NCBI RefSeq assembly: GCF_017591425.1
Contig: NW_024467106.1
Coordinates: forward strand, 19,210,501 to 19,274,500
DNA from: Ochotona curzoniae
Taxonomy: Eukaryota; Chordata; Mammalia; Lagomorpha; Ochotonidae
Direction of reading: 5' to 3'
Length of the DNA stretch: 64,000 bases
Shown here: positions 24,241 to 37,265 of the stretch, in pieces
Numbering within the stretch: position 1 is the first letter of the stretch
Layout: each line of letters opens with the position of its first letter
The notes under the pieces: generated by a model
The model's input: the letters and a program-made list of their open reading frames with translations, nothing else
Databases searched by the model: none
Told to the model about the DNA's origin: nothing
Made by a program: the position numbers and the translations under genes

Positions 24241-27200
24241 AAGCAGTGGTGATTCCCTCAGTATTCAATACACGGTGCCTCTTTTCTTTGTTTCTCTAAT
24301 CAAAGAGATGGGCTTTGTCTTTGAGCGTTAGGTATCTACATAGATGCTTCCAGGACAAACTAGTTCAGACCTTAGGGGTATCCCATAGCAAATACTTAGC
24401 ACCTGACATTTTCTGTGGTTCAGGATCCCAGGTATCTTTTATCTGGGTTTTCTGGGTACAGAATATCTCAGCACATGGCTCTCATCTCAAGACTTTATAG
24501 ATTGTGCATCTGCTTCCAAGTACACTAGTATACTCTCAACGGGCTTCAGACATCCTGCTTCTGAGCTCATTACAAGCTGTTAACTAACTACAGCCCATGT
24601 TGGCTGTTGACCAGACACCTCATTTCCTCACCATGTGGGTCTCTGCGTAGAACATCTCACAACAGAGAGAGTGAGTGAAAAAGAATGAGAAAAATGGAAA
24701 GCAAGTCCTTTTGTAACCCTAGTCTTGAAGGTGACATCCCATTGCTACTGCCATATTTCATTTGTTGAGAGTAAGGCTGTTCATGTTCCAGGAGAAAAAA
24801 AATTACACAAGGGCATGGATATTCAAAGGAAGGCATAATTAGGGATCACTTCAGCAGTTGTCTACCATACCACCTTGAACCAAATGCCAGACATGTATGA
24901 TTGTATGAGCATATTATACCTTCAGACTCTTTCCATATAGCAAGCAGAAATACAAAACAGTGTCACATGTTTTGCTTTCTTTCCTGGCAAATATAGATTC
25001 CATCTGGGTTCAATAGACATTAAGCATGTTGAAAATTATAAGGCAAATCTAGAAAGAGCCAAGGATATGGAAAATAAATGTGGGTATGTTTGGAGCGTCA
25101 TTTTAAAGTAGAATGGTTTCCTAGTCTGAATATTGTGAGGCAAATTAAATACAAGAAACATCTGGCAGGAAGAAAACAAGGTGCAGTTTAACAGGATGAA
25201 CAGAAGTTAGTGGGGCATACTACTTCATTTTAAAGGTTCACTTACATTGTATATCTGAGATTAAACATGATTCCCTAAGAAGTATATTCATCTCCTGACA
25301 ACTGGATCTTTAGCAAGTAGTGAACAAAGAACACTTCTTATTTTGCGGGCTTTGTAGATGTTTAATATCCATCCAGCATAATAAGGCTCTTTTCAAAAAC
25401 TGGTATGTGGATGTGAAGTTGATAAATTCAACATCAGGAAGGAGGTTCTTGAAAGTGATCAATTTGTTTCCCATAGCAGCAGATATTTTCCAAAGTGGAT
25501 CATGACGACACCACATCTTCTATTTCATGTTTGTTTATTCTGCGTGTTGACCTTGTTCCTTCTCTATCAAGAAGTGGAGTTCATTTCTGCATCTCTGAGT
25601 CCAGATTGACTTTACCGCAGCATTTGTCATTAGGAGGTAGCAGAGGTGATGCCGCAGCATCCCTCATGCAGATCAGACAGTATCTGCCCCTTGACTCAGA
25701 ACCACGTGCCACTGTAGTCTAGACTAATTTTTTGGGTAGAGAACCATATGGAGATGCTCTGAGATGAATACATGGAAATGAAGAAGTGAAGAAGTCATTT
25801 GGACATACTGCCAATTGAGCCTCTAGGCAACCCCAGACCTAGCCTCTGTCTAATTGCAATCCCATGGGAAACCCTAAATGAGTGAGCCCAGCCAACTCAC
25901 AGACTAATGAAAAGCAATAGTACATCATCCCTGTAAAAGTTACTAAGTTTTAGGGTAGTTTTCACATAATAGGTAATCAAAAGCAATGATTTGCATGAGA
26001 CCAAAATCTGGAAAACACCATTATATTAAACATGGACATTTCAGGAGGCTTGTAACATTAAATTATTTAACCCTAAGATACAGCTGGTAGATATTTTATA
26101 AAGTAGATCTGTATGTAGACATAAATTTTTATATTCTATACCTTAACATAAATGAAATAGAAAATAATTATAACACCTTATGATAAACCTGATTATTTGT
26201 TTCATCATTTTTCCATGTGCATATGTTTTTAAAATTCATATTCCATTTGAATTAGCTGTATTGAACATTTTTACATTAGATTTTTTTGAATACATCAACA
26301 TAATTATTATGTAAATTTCTTTATCCCTTTAGCATATTTCAACTAACCACTCTCTTACGTGTTTAGTTACAATCTGGCAATTTTAACGTGTCACTTTTAT
26401 AATTAGTGAAGTATATCCCAGCCTCCTAAGTAGATGTGTGGGCTTATCGCTGATGATTTCCTCATAAAAGATACTGGCTAAGGGATACAGTCGATATAGC
26501 ATCTTTAAAAATAATCCTGTTGTGGAATTAAGCTTCCAAGCCTGACCATGAAGAACAACTTCCTTCTTCTGAATCTGTAGCCCAAGAATGCCAATTGGAG
26601 TCTCTCAGGACTCCTACAATTAGTTAATTAGTGCTGGTTACCTGGTACTCCTTATTGAAGAGGAATGCAAGACCACATCTGGGAATGGCAGCAAAGAACA
26701 CTGAGACAAACGGGTGCTTTTTAACCTCAGGGAAGGGTGGACTTGTGGCAGCACATCTGCTTTGTGTCTGCAAACCTTGCCTTAGCCAATCATGTGGCTG
26801 AAAAAGTATTCATGAAGTTTTGCCAACATGAAATGTACAAAAAAGTTTTCTTGTTTTTGTTATAATGCATGTTTTCATAGTTGTAAATGTAGTTAAAACA
26901 TTTTTCATGTGCTTGGTGTTTGACTGAATTTATTCTATTTTTTTAATTTATTCTTTGAGAATTGCTTTTCTATTATCCTTTGTTCACATATTCTATTTTC
27001 ATACTAATACAGATTTATAAGAATGCATTCCATAGAAGGACAATAGATTTTTCAAACATCTTCTAATTTATCACTTAAAATTTTTATTATAATATTTTGT
27101 GTTGAATAGAACCGTTGATAATGTGGTCAAATAAATTAATGTTTTTTGTATTACCCAAAACGTACTTTCATATTTTAAATAGTTACAGGTAGCCTTAACA

Positions 27201-28257
27201 TGATTTGAAGAAAATTAACCTGCTTATTCTGTTTATATTTATATCACTTCTTTTGTTTAATTTCCTCTTTTATCATGCAAAAGGTAAATTTAATCATATT
27301 TCAAGAAACACACACACTCAATTCCACACCGTTTTTCATGCCAACATTTGAAGACTGATTCCTAAATCATTATTGTGTATTTACAAGTTGAGTTAGGAGA
27401 AGGCAGAAGATGAAAACTAAAGGAGCTAAAACCTGCTCATTCTTTCAAGGGGAATTGATTATGTCACTCAGCAGGGAGAAGCACTGATATAAAAATTAGT
27501 AATGATGCAGCTGGAAAAAACTACGGTCAGAAGGACACAGTAAGCCCTGCTGAGGATTGTAGCAAAGCTGTATCTCACTTCTTGTCTATGCACATCATTT
27601 TCACATTTTAAAAAGGATGAAATTTAATATTCTTTTCAATGCATGAATGCAGTAAATCATATTAATGAATTTTGCATTCCAAGGATGAATGCTACTACGT
27701 CATTAAAACTTAAAAACTGCAATGACTGGCACTGAATTCAGCATGATAACCTTTTTTTTTCACAGAAAGATTCTGAAATTTGTTTTCCATTTTAGCCACT
27801 TTTACTATACTTTGTTTGCACACTTAGGCTACATCTATAAAACACCATTGTTTTGCTTTTGTGTTTTTTTATATTGCATGAAGATTTTTTGAAATTTGCA
27901 TATTGCTGCTTTTTACAAGATGGAAAAATATTTGCTAAATATTTGCTAAATAAATGAAAATAATGGACATTTTAGAAAGACTAATTTTGTGTTACTATGT
28001 TAACCTAAGTAATTTATATTTCTCAGAATACCATTCACTTAAAAAAAAACACTCATGATATTCATGATAGTGTCTGTAGGTGACTTATTGTAGTTTCTAA
28101 GATGGCTGCACTCCAGCATCAGATGCAACCATCTCCAGCAAAGCATCTTAATTACTGTTACAGATGCCCACCCCTACATTTGAATGAAAGAAGGAACCAG
28201 TGATAAACTTGGTTTCAGGAGCAATTAAAAGATTCCAGAAATAGAAGTGAATGTTTG
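24241..28257. other. intergenic DNA; probable ancient repeat remnant at the left
   Basis: 24555-24870 (ending AATTAGGGATCACTTCAGCAGTTGTCTACCATACC) looks like an ancient interspersed repeat common in mammals, which I cannot assign to a family. At 26812-26905 there is a possible mariner-like remnant (GTATTCATGAAGTTTTGCC...TATAATGCATGTTTTCATAG). No gene recognised. Confidence 0.4.
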
Positions 28258-28500
28258 TCAATTAAATCTATGCTTAAGACATCTATTCCATGGCAGAGTT
28301 CTTGGGATGGAGTCCCAGCCCCATTTCCAATCTAGCTTTCTATGAGTGCATACTCTGGGAAGCAGTAGGTGATAGCATGACGTGCTTAGATCTCTGTTTT
28401 CACATGGGAGACCCAGACTGAACTGTGGCTCCTGGCTTTGGTTAATCCTAACTCCAGCTGCTTCAAGCATTTGAGAAGTGACCTGATGAATAAAAGTGGT
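28258..28500 (+). mobile_element. SINE, plus strand, microsatellite tail
   Basis: GGGAAGCAGTAGGTGATAGCATGACG, CATGGGAGACCCAGACTGAACTGTGGCTCCTGGC and CATTTGAGAAGTGACCTGATGAATAAAAG show the plus-strand block order of the C-repeat. The 3' end grades into TTTC, CT and TATC repeats. Confidence 0.6.
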
Positions 28501-28541
28501 TCTTTCTTTCTTTCTCTCTCTCTCTCTCACTAGTCTTTCTT

Positions 28542-28603
<62 letters not shown>

Positions 28604-28614
28604 CTATCTCTGTT
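28501..28614 (+). repeat. compound microsatellite (TTTC)n-(CT)n-(TATC)n
   Basis: TTTC and CT units at 28501-28545 are followed by about 14 uninterrupted TATC units (28547-28603). It starts at the SINE tail and abuts the 5' end of the L1 that follows. Confidence 0.95.
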
Positions 28615-28639
28615 GCTCTCAGAGTCATTAGGAATGCAG

Positions 28640-29561
28640 AGCTGGAAAAAGAAAATCACCCTACTGGGTAACTGAAGCTCCCTGGAGGCCACTGGAGAAA
28701 AGCAGAGCTGCTCAGCTGTTGAAAATGCCCAAGGTGGCAGCCAGCAGCCCAGGAGGAAGATAAGCCCAGGCAAACAATGGGAGGGCACCCCCAAATCACA
28801 TACAAAGCACAGGTGAAGTTGGAGCCAGCAAAGGGAGCTTCCCAAAGAAACAGCGTGAGGCAGAAAGTCACAAGACAAAACTCTGGTGAGGGGAAGCAAG
28901 ACTGAGTAAAAACTCACAGGTCTACCTGATTGTTCGTATCCCAGGTCAGGGCAAACACACCACTGGGAAGCCAGCCGTTGGGAATAGGTTGCCTGAGGGT
29001 GATCTGTCTGAGGGCAGGACTCAGGAAAGGAGCACAGTACCCATCCCACACCCAGAGGGCTTATACCCTAACTACCCCAGAGAGATACCCGAGCCACCCA
29101 AGAGGCAGAGTAGAGATTGGGTCAGGATCAACTGCACAAAATCTGGAGTGAAATGCAGGAAAAGCTCAGATTCATTGCCTTGGTGAGCATTAAGACCCAA
29201 CATCCAAGCTCCAAAACCAGGAGCATGAAAATCCAGAGGGGCACACAAACTGGCAGGAACCACCTAGTGGCATGCTTGAGCAGCCCCTGGGAACACTGTA
29301 GCTGGGCAACTACTGGCCGAGCTAACTTTTGGAGTAGAGCCACAGTCTTAGTGGAGACATCAGCAATAAATCCACAGACCCACGTACTCCACTGTGGGAG
29401 GACTAGACAGAGAGGAACACTGCCCGAGCAGCTAAGGCAAACAGCCAGAGCAGTACTGACTGCAGAGACTGGTGTTGAAGCCTCCCTACCCACAAATTTG
29501 GAAACCACAAACACAAAGACAAAAATTGGCTAGAAAAGAAAGCCCACAGAAGTGAAAGGCA
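28640..29561 (+). mobile_element. L1 5' UTR region
   Basis: GC-richer sequence with repeated CAGGA and GGCA-type stretches, immediately before the ORF1 remnant. It has the position and composition of a lagomorph L1 5' UTR. Length is about 0.9 kb; the left boundary just after the TATC microsatellite is approximate. Confidence 0.6.
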
Positions 29562-30498
29562 ATGGGAAAGGGAACCAGAAAAACAACAAATAATATAAAT
29601 GAGGAACCAATGTTTCTCTCAAAAATGAGCAAAAGACCATCTCACAATCTTATAGCTACAGCATAAAGACATTGAGGATCTCCTGGACAAGGAATACAGA
29701 AAAATCATTACAAAACTCTTCACCAAGAGAAACAAAGGCAAAAATTCAAGAAAGTTAAGGAATATATCACAATAGAGATACAAATTAGAAAGCAAACCCA
29801 AACTGAAATACTTGAGCTAAAGAATGCAATAGAATAAATAAAAAGATGACAGAAAACCTCACCAGTAGAAAGAATGAGGCAGAAGCAAGAGTATCAGAAC
29901 TGGAAGGTAAGCTAATTGAGGACATGTACTTAACCAAACATACGGAAGAGAATCTGAATAAAGCCAAGAAAACAATCCAAGAACTGAATGCCACCATTGG
30001 AAAACTGAATATCATAGGGACTTCTCAAGGTGCGGAAAGAGGGGCAGAAATGCAGGAAGTATTCAAAGAAATTATAAAAGAGGTTTTCTCAAACATTAGG
30101 AACATTAAGGGGAAGCCAAATTCAGGAAAGGCAGAGAATCCCGAACAGACTCCTCCGAAGAGATCCTCATCCAGGCATATCATTGTCAAGCTTCTCTCAA
30201 CTGAACACAAAGAAAAAATACTGACACAAGCATGTAGAAAGGATCAGATAACATATAGAGGAAAATCAGTTAGACTCACTACTGGCTTCTCAGAAGAGAT
30301 CATTCAAGCAAGAAGAGAATGGTGGGACTTTTCCAGATCCTAAAATATTAAAACTTTCAACAAGGAATAATATATCCAGCAAAGCTCTCATTTGTGTTTG
30401 AAAATGAAATAAAATATTTCTACAGTAAAAAGAAGCTAGATGACTTTCCCAGCACTAAGCAAGCCCTGGGAACTCTGCTAAAAAATTTGTGGAAGTAA
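29562..30498 (+). pseudogene. L1 ORF1 remnant (RNA-binding chaperone protein)
   Basis: L1 ORF1p is the trimeric RNA-binding protein of the L1 RNP. The likely start is ATG at 29562 (MGKGTRKTTNN). A long open stretch at 29846-30343 holds a heptad-rich coiled coil (EARVSELEGKLIED, ENLNKAKKTIQELN). Next come an RRM-like part with RHIIVKLL and the basic C-terminal motif QARREWWDF. After a frameshift near 30343 the tail continues as QQGIIYPAKLSFVFENEIK and ends NLWK-stop at 30496-30498. In-frame stops lie near 29662-29840. Broken, but most of the length is preserved. Confidence 0.85.
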
Positions 30499-32190
30499 AA
30501 CAAAAAAAAAGTTAGCCACATTCAACAACAATGCAATTCCAATCAAAATCCCAAGAATGTTCGTCACAGAGATGGAAAAACGGTCAAAATTTCATATGGA
30601 AATGCAAGAAACCACAAATAGCTAAAACTATATTGAAGAATAAAAATGTAGCCAGATCACAATTCCAGACTTTAAGACATATATAGGTCGGTAGCAATCA
30701 AAACAGCCTGGTACTGGTACAGAAACAGAGAGGAAGATCAATGGAGAATAGAAACACCAGAAGAGAGCCTACACATGTACAGTCACCTAATCTTTTTTAT
30801 TTTTATTATTTTTATTATTTTTTTATTGGAAAGGCAGATATACAGAGAGGAAGATCTTCCGTCCCATGATTCACTCCCCAAGTGAGCGCAACGGCCGATG
30901 CTATGCCGATCTGAAGCCAGGAGCCTCTTCCGGGTCTCCCACAAGGGTGTAGGGTCCCAAAGCTTTGGGCCGTCCTCAACTGCTTTCCTGGGCCACAGGC
31001 AGGGAGCTGGAAGGGAAGCGGGGCTGCTGGGATTAGAACCGGCGCCCATGTGGGATCCCGGGCGTGCAAGGCGAGGACCTTAACCACTTGCGCCACCACG
31101 CCGGGCCCAGTCACCTAATCTTTGACAAGAGAACAAAACACATCCCAGGTAAAAAAGATAGTCTCTTGAACAACTTCTGCAGTTAAGAAGCAAGACCAAG
31201 TTAAGAACAGCCTGCAGAGTTAAGAAGCAAGACCCTCATGTTTCACCACACACAAAGATCTAAAGGACCTAAGCCTACACCCAGAAACCATCAAACTGTT
31301 AGAATAAAATTAGGAAATAATTTACAAGATATAGGCGTAGGCAAAAACTTCTTAGAAAAGTCATCAAAAGCACAGGCAGTCAAGACCATAAAAAACAAAT
31401 GAGACTATATCAAACTAAGAAGCTCTGCTCAGCAAAGGAAACAATCAACAAAGTAAAGAAGCAACAGAGTTGGAGAAAATATGCACACTACACAACAGAG
31501 CGGGGACTAACATCCAGGATATTCAAAAAACTCCAGACACATAATAGCGACAAAGCAAACAAAACAGTTAAGAAATGGGTGAAGGAAATGAGCAGACACT
31601 TTTCAAAGGAACAAATGTAAATGGCTAACAGGCATGAAAAATGCCCAAGCTCCTTAGCATTAAGGGAAATTAAAATAAAAACCACATGGAGGTTCCATTT
31701 AACCCCAATGACAATGGCATACATGCAGAAAACTCACAACAACAACTGCTGCCAAGGGAGTGAGAAGAAAGGTACATCCTACTCCACTGCTGATGGGATT
31801 GTAGACTGTTGCAGTCGCTCTGGAAGTCAGTGGGGAGAATATTCAGGCAACTGAGAATTCACCTACCATAAGACAAAGCAATCCCACTCCTCAGAATATA
31901 TGCAAAAGAACAGGTACATGCAGACGAGAAAGCAAACTGCACCTCTGTATTCACTGCAGCACAACCAACAATCACAAAATCATGGAAAGAACTTAGGTGA
32001 CGATTGAAGGAGGACCGGATAAAGAAACTGATACATTTACTCTAAGGAATACTCTGGAATACTACTCAGCAATTAAAAAAAAATTTACCATTTGCAACCA
32101 AATGGTCCCATTTAAAGACTGTTATGCCCAGTGAAACGAGCCAATCCCAAAAAGACAAATATCATAGGGTCACTCTAATATAAACCAACC
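30499..32190 (+). pseudogene. L1 ORF2 C-terminal remnant, endonuclease and most of RT deleted
   Basis: Only 13 bp after the ORF1 stop the sequence jumps to a late part of ORF2. AATTCCAATCAAAATCCC, then TKTAWYWY-like coding (TAGCAATCAAAACAGCCTGGTACTGG) and HLIFDKRTK are legible. The frame at 31399-31617 reads MRLYQTKKLCSAKET...KKWVKEMSRHFSKEQM. Further on lie SSLALREIKIKTTWRFHLTP and TILEYYSAIK-like sequence. Endonuclease and most reverse transcriptase coding is absent, so over 2 kb has been lost. A CSINE (30796-31108) interrupts it. Multiple stops; not functional. Confidence 0.85.
30796..31108 (-). mobile_element. young CSINE with perfect 15 bp target-site duplication
   Basis: AGTCACCTAATCTTT occurs at 30781-30795 and again, identically, at 31109-31123, flanking a well-preserved minus-strand copy. 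The head is CGCCACCACGCCGGGCCC (right) and the tail is a TTTTTATTATT run (left). It splits the L1 HLIFDK coding motif, so it inserted after the L1. Confidence 0.95.
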
Positions 32191-33075
32191 TCCATCAATA
32201 ATGCAAAACGGGAACTAAGGTAAACAAACATACACTTGTAAGCACGGAAATGAAGGATGTAGCTGAACCCAGAGTACCAGGAATCAAAGAAAATCGACAG
32301 AATACATCTGTACAACTGACCAAAAGTAGACTCCAACAAAACTTCTAAATACACCTAGATAGCAGAATACCAAACTATGCCAACAGTGTCATGACCCACG
32401 TAAAGAACAGGAAGTTGCATCACTTGATAGACTATGTTACTACAAAACACAGGGTTGGGGGAGGGATTATGAAAGTCCTTTTTAAACTGTGCTACATTCA
32501 TGGGATCTGATACTTTTGTTTTTAATTTCATTTCTTCAGAAATTTTTTTTCTTACTAATTTCTTCAGTGACACATAGGTCATACAATGGCATTGCTTTCC
32601 TCAGGAATGTTTTTGATTTTCTTTTTCATTTTTTCAGTGACATTGGTCATTCAGTAGAATGTCTTACAATGACATTTACATGTCATTATTAATTTTTTTA
32701 TTACTGTTCCTGTTGTTGATATTGGTTCATGGCTTTTCTTTTAGGGAGAAGCATAGTAACATTGTAATAGAAGCTATCATAAACAGTTTTGAAGATGCAA
32801 GGCTGTATGCATCTCTGCTTCCAAACCAAAGATGAACTCCAAATAAATTATTCAATACGACTGACAATAGGACACTGGACTCTGTCACTGCTCATACCTA
32901 GTATAAGGTTACACTTGAACGGAATGATGGGTATGTGTCTAACAAGGAGTATACTGCTGAAATAATACAGGAGAAATCAGGCAGAGGAAGGGATTTGGGA
33001 AGGAGGGAGAGGCAACCCCAGAGCCAACGGAGCTACACTGTAAAACAATAATAGGAATAATAACAATTTTAAAAA
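32191..33075 (+). mobile_element. L1 3' UTR
   Basis: Follows the ORF2 remnant without a break and ends in an A-rich stretch AATAATAGGAATAATAACAATTTTAAAAAG near 33045-33075. It includes G-rich GGTTGGGGGAGGG at 32453-32465, a feature common in L1 3' UTRs. Confidence 0.6.
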
Positions 33076-36000
33076 GACTACAGAGATACAGGAGCCCCAG
33101 ACATATAGATGTTATCCAAATTTACTCATGAGACCTCTAGTGAGAACACTTTTTGCAACTTTTCTGAGAGGTTCATAAAGAAATCCAAAATGATTTCAAT
33201 GTAAATACTTCTTAGAAAGTAGAAACTAGTTTATTAAGTAGAAAGGCTCAAACATTATTTACTTCCGCTGGGGCGGTGGAACACATTTCTTATAAAATCC
33301 CATAACCTTGTGCCATCAATTTTATTAACGGCCATATTCAACCAAGAATTATCATTGCATTTACCCCCCTCCAAAGGAATAACAAACAGTATAAAAACAG
33401 AAATAGTGAAAATGTTGAAATTAAATAATGAAGAATATATAACCTACAACCTTTTATTCTTGCAACCTTTTAATTCTGTTCGTAAGAATTTTTTACAGCG
33501 AAGTAAGTTTATACAGTTACTTGCCTGTTTTGTTTCTCTGCCATCAAGAAGTTAGCACATTTACTGTTCCATTTTCCAGAGTTGTTGGGTTTTACTTCCA
33601 GCAACAATTTGTATGTGTTTATACCCATGCTTAAATATTCTTACCTACTCTTTCAGAAAATACAGCTGAAAGTATGCCCTCCTTACCACTAACACAAGGT
33701 CAGAGAGATGTAGGTGGCAGAGAGTCACCGGTTTCATTCCACATTAAGGGAGGGGAGTTTCTTTTCTAACTCAGCAAACATTTCTTAAGAACTCACTCTG
33801 GTCTGTTATATTAGGAAAATTATTCTCAGTTTTGAATGTAGTATTAGAACAACTTGGAGAAGACAGAAAAACAAAACACTGTGGTGATTCTTACTTAATT
33901 GGCCTAAGATGCTGTCTGAGTGGTGGTAGTACTTTTTCAAGAGTGTCCCAGGTGAATTTTAGATGCAGATAGGGCGAAAGCCTCTGTGCGTGGGGCAGGA
34001 GGGCAGAGGTGTGATCTGTAAGAACCCATGCTTTTCTCTCCTTGTCTGCGTCCGTGCTCTCCTCCCTTGGATGTTTTTGAGATGACTCATCTCCAGTGAA
34101 CACATGGAAGGAATCATTCTGCGTTTCCCTTGTCCCTGAGGACAAGGCTTGGAAAAGATGATGGCGAGAAAAGCCCCGTCCTGCAGATGTGTGGGAGAGG
34201 TATGTGGGAAAGATCAGAAAAAGATGAAAAGATTATGAGAAATGCAAGGCCATGAAATTCACTTATTTGCCTTTTACGTGGAGGAAAGCCCACACACAAT
34301 TGAATCTTCTGGTGTCAGGAAACCAAAGGATAGGAGCAAACTTAAAGGATAATCAAGATTTTCAGATTTTTGAGAGTAGTAGCTTAATGTGCAAAAAAGG
34401 GTCTCAATAAAGCCCCGACTGCTGGAGGTGTCACTCTTGGTAATATCCTTGTAAAAAGACAGAATGTTTTAATCCCAGCATCTGCACCAGGAATTGATTT
34501 TGTCGTGAGGATGTAAATAAATAAAAATGGAAACAGTGGTAGATTCTGAACCAGTGGCTCGGATTAGCTGGCATCTCACCAAAGTGGAAAGGATGAAGCT
34601 GTTCCTTTCTTCTCTCCCTTAGTTCTGGATCATATACAGTAATCCTTCATCCAGAGCTTTGGATGGAATTAAGCTTCTGCATGGTACAGGGCTAGAATAA
34701 ACGCAGTACTGAGCTGTGTACCAAGCTACTTCCTGTGTAAGTATTGTAATGAAAAACGGTAAACGGATTACATTATTTAAGCATTTTAGGGTAATTTTTA
34801 AAAACTAGGGTGTTTTGACTACTCACTGCTTACTGTTCTTTTTGATTGGCAAACAATTGTATCATTCAAAAGGAACATAATTTCAAAGTGTGGCAGATAT
34901 CTGTGAGGGTAGGGTAGCAGCATATAAAATGTCACTTTGTAGAAAACTAAAAGAAGAAGTAGACTAAAAGAAATACTCTGATTTTTTTCTCTCCAGTACA
35001 CCACTAATCTGAAAAATATACAAATATAGCTGAATCAGATGGGAAGGTCAAAAGTCCATCCATCAGCATATAAGAGTGAGAGAACTGGGCTGAAGTGGGC
35101 TGGGGATACAGACCACTGCGCCTTCTCTTCGTGAGTTTGGATCAAAGACTTAGATAAGATGATGGGTTGATGGTACCCACAGTATATGTGCCTGATTTTA
35201 AGCCAGTAAACAGACATGAAAGTCATTTCCTTTTCTTTGCTATCTAGGTTTTTAAATGGAAAACAACCCCAGGAATGGGTCACACATAAGAGTTAAGATT
35301 GAGTGGCACAGGTAGGCCAAAGGACACAGTGACAGAATGTGTAATAACTAGAGTTAGGGTAATATAAGGAAGACCACGTCATGTATGTGAAGGCCAAAAT
35401 CACTCATTATTAAACCTTCCACATTTTCTTCAACATGGGTTTGTTTGTTTCTATTTTGAGTTTTAAAGCATATTGCATTAAGGCATTATTTACCTTGATT
35501 TCTGAGGCTGTTGGTATCCCGTTATATATTGTGCTAGGGGAAATGTGTTATTTGCCACATTCCAGCCATGTCCCATGGGTTCTCAGGAATGAGAGATGCA
35601 CAAGGTTAACCAGACGTCCCACTAGGGCTTGCTGGATAGAGGAGCAGTGACTGACAGCAAAGGAAAGATGGAGCATTGGATACAGGCACTACTTGTCCTT
35701 GAGGGAATTTCATTTTCCTGTGAGCTGCTCGAGGCACCAGGTGTCTGTCCTTAAAGACCTCACTTAGTGTTCCACATTGCACTGGATCAGAAACCGCAGT
35801 CGAGAAAACAATAGAAACAACGACACTGGCCAAATAAGGAATCTAAGGACAAAAAGTGCAGCAGTCTACTTAAAATTAGCCAATTTTTCAAGACCTAGTG
35901 CCTCCCATTCCCTGGGGAAGAGGCAGAGGCCACTTTGAACAATAAAGGAGGAAAGACTACTTAGTGTTTATTATGCAGATCATAGATTTAAGAGTCTGAA

Positions 36001-36111
36001 ATTTAATAAGACATAAGTGAACTAGGCAGATCTCTGAAAATCAACAGAAACTGGTGGATGCTGAGATTCAAGAGAAAGTATTATATATTACAGATTAGAA
36101 AGATTAATTTA
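33076..36111. other. intergenic DNA, no gene seen
   Basis: Nothing I can name. Short open frames on both strands here have no recognisable domains. Confidence 0.45.
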
Positions 36112-36430
36112 AGGCCCAGCATAATAGCCTAGTGGTTAAATCCTTTTATTGCAAGAAACAGCATCTCCATTTGGGTGCCAGTTTGGGTCCTGGCTGCAGC
36201 ACTTCCCATCCAGCTGCCCACTTATGGCCTGGAAAGCAGTGGAGGATAGTCCAAAGCCTTGGGACCCTGTACCTGCATGGGAGACCCGGAAGAAGAAATT
36301 CCTGGCTCCTGGATTCAGATCAGCTCAGCACCAACTGTTGCAGCCACTTGGGTAGTTAACCAGCAGATGGAAGACCTTTCTGTCTCTCCTCTCCACCTAC
36401 CTTTACAAAATAAATCATTTGAAAAATGAA
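36112..36430 (+). mobile_element. CSINE with near-perfect target-site duplication
   Basis: Plus-strand copy from GGCCCAGCATAATAGCCTAGTGG (A box region) through GGCCTGGAAAGCAGTGGAGG and GGGAGACCCGGAAGAAG to AAAATAAATCATTTG. It is flanked by AGATTAATTTA (36101-36111) and AGACTAATTTA (36431-36441). Confidence 0.85.
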
Positions 36431-36441
36431 AGACTAATTTA

Positions 36442-37265
36442 CTTCACCCCTGTTTTAACTAAGATATCCTAAGCTTTAGGCAACTAATGAAAACTAATAA
36501 AAGCGTAAGCCATAAAGATGTTTCATATTCTCATAGGGCAATCCTACAGCAAATGTCTCAGGGTTGGCTCTGTGGGTTACCAGTGCTCTGGTAGCTGCTC
36601 TTTCTGAACGCTTTGCCTCAGGCCACAACTATCAGTGACATGCTCTCAAGACCCCACAAAAGCCTAGAGCTAGGATAGTATAATGGAGTGCAGGAGAACC
36701 ATTGAAGTAATGTTTATTACATCTCTCTCTCTCTTTGTAAATCTTTATTTGCGACATGCAGTGTGAGGAGGTGGAAAGGAATAATCCCCTATCTGCTGGT
36801 TCAACCCAACTGCGTTCCCCATGGACCTGGCAGTGAGCTAACACAGGCTGGCCTATGGAGATGTGGTCTACACCATATGTCTCTATTCTATCTCTCATGA
36901 CCTACAGGTTAATGTAGGCACGGTTTCTCTTTCTGGCAAAAATGGAGTTCAAAAGAGAGCTCACTGTGCAAATTCAAGTTCCTGCTTGTGTCATTGTGTC
37001 ATGTAATCTGTTTAAGAAAGTCGTACGCTAAGCTCAGAACTGGCACTCTTTCTCATGGAAAAGATGAAAGTGATCTGCCTCACGAAGAGAATGGAGGGAA
37101 GGAGGGAAGAAAAGAAGGCAACAAGCAATTATAGCAACAGAAAATCTAGAATAAAATGAAAGAAACAAAAGTTTGTTCATTCAAAATATTCATGGAAATT
37201 CATTAATATCATCTTAAGACATCTAACAGAGAAACAGTGTGAAAATGGAATTAAAATGATCAAAG
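36442..37265. other. intergenic DNA; possible SINE fragment
   Basis: 36722-36905 has a CT run, then AAATCTTTATTTGCGAC and a CCCCTATCTGCTGGTTCA block that looks like the tail half of an old minus-strand SINE. The rest is unassigned. Confidence 0.35.

Noticed and set aside
25310..25520. Overlapping open frames on both strands, considered as a pseudogene
   Set aside because: No family recognised and no A-tail or other retrocopy signature.
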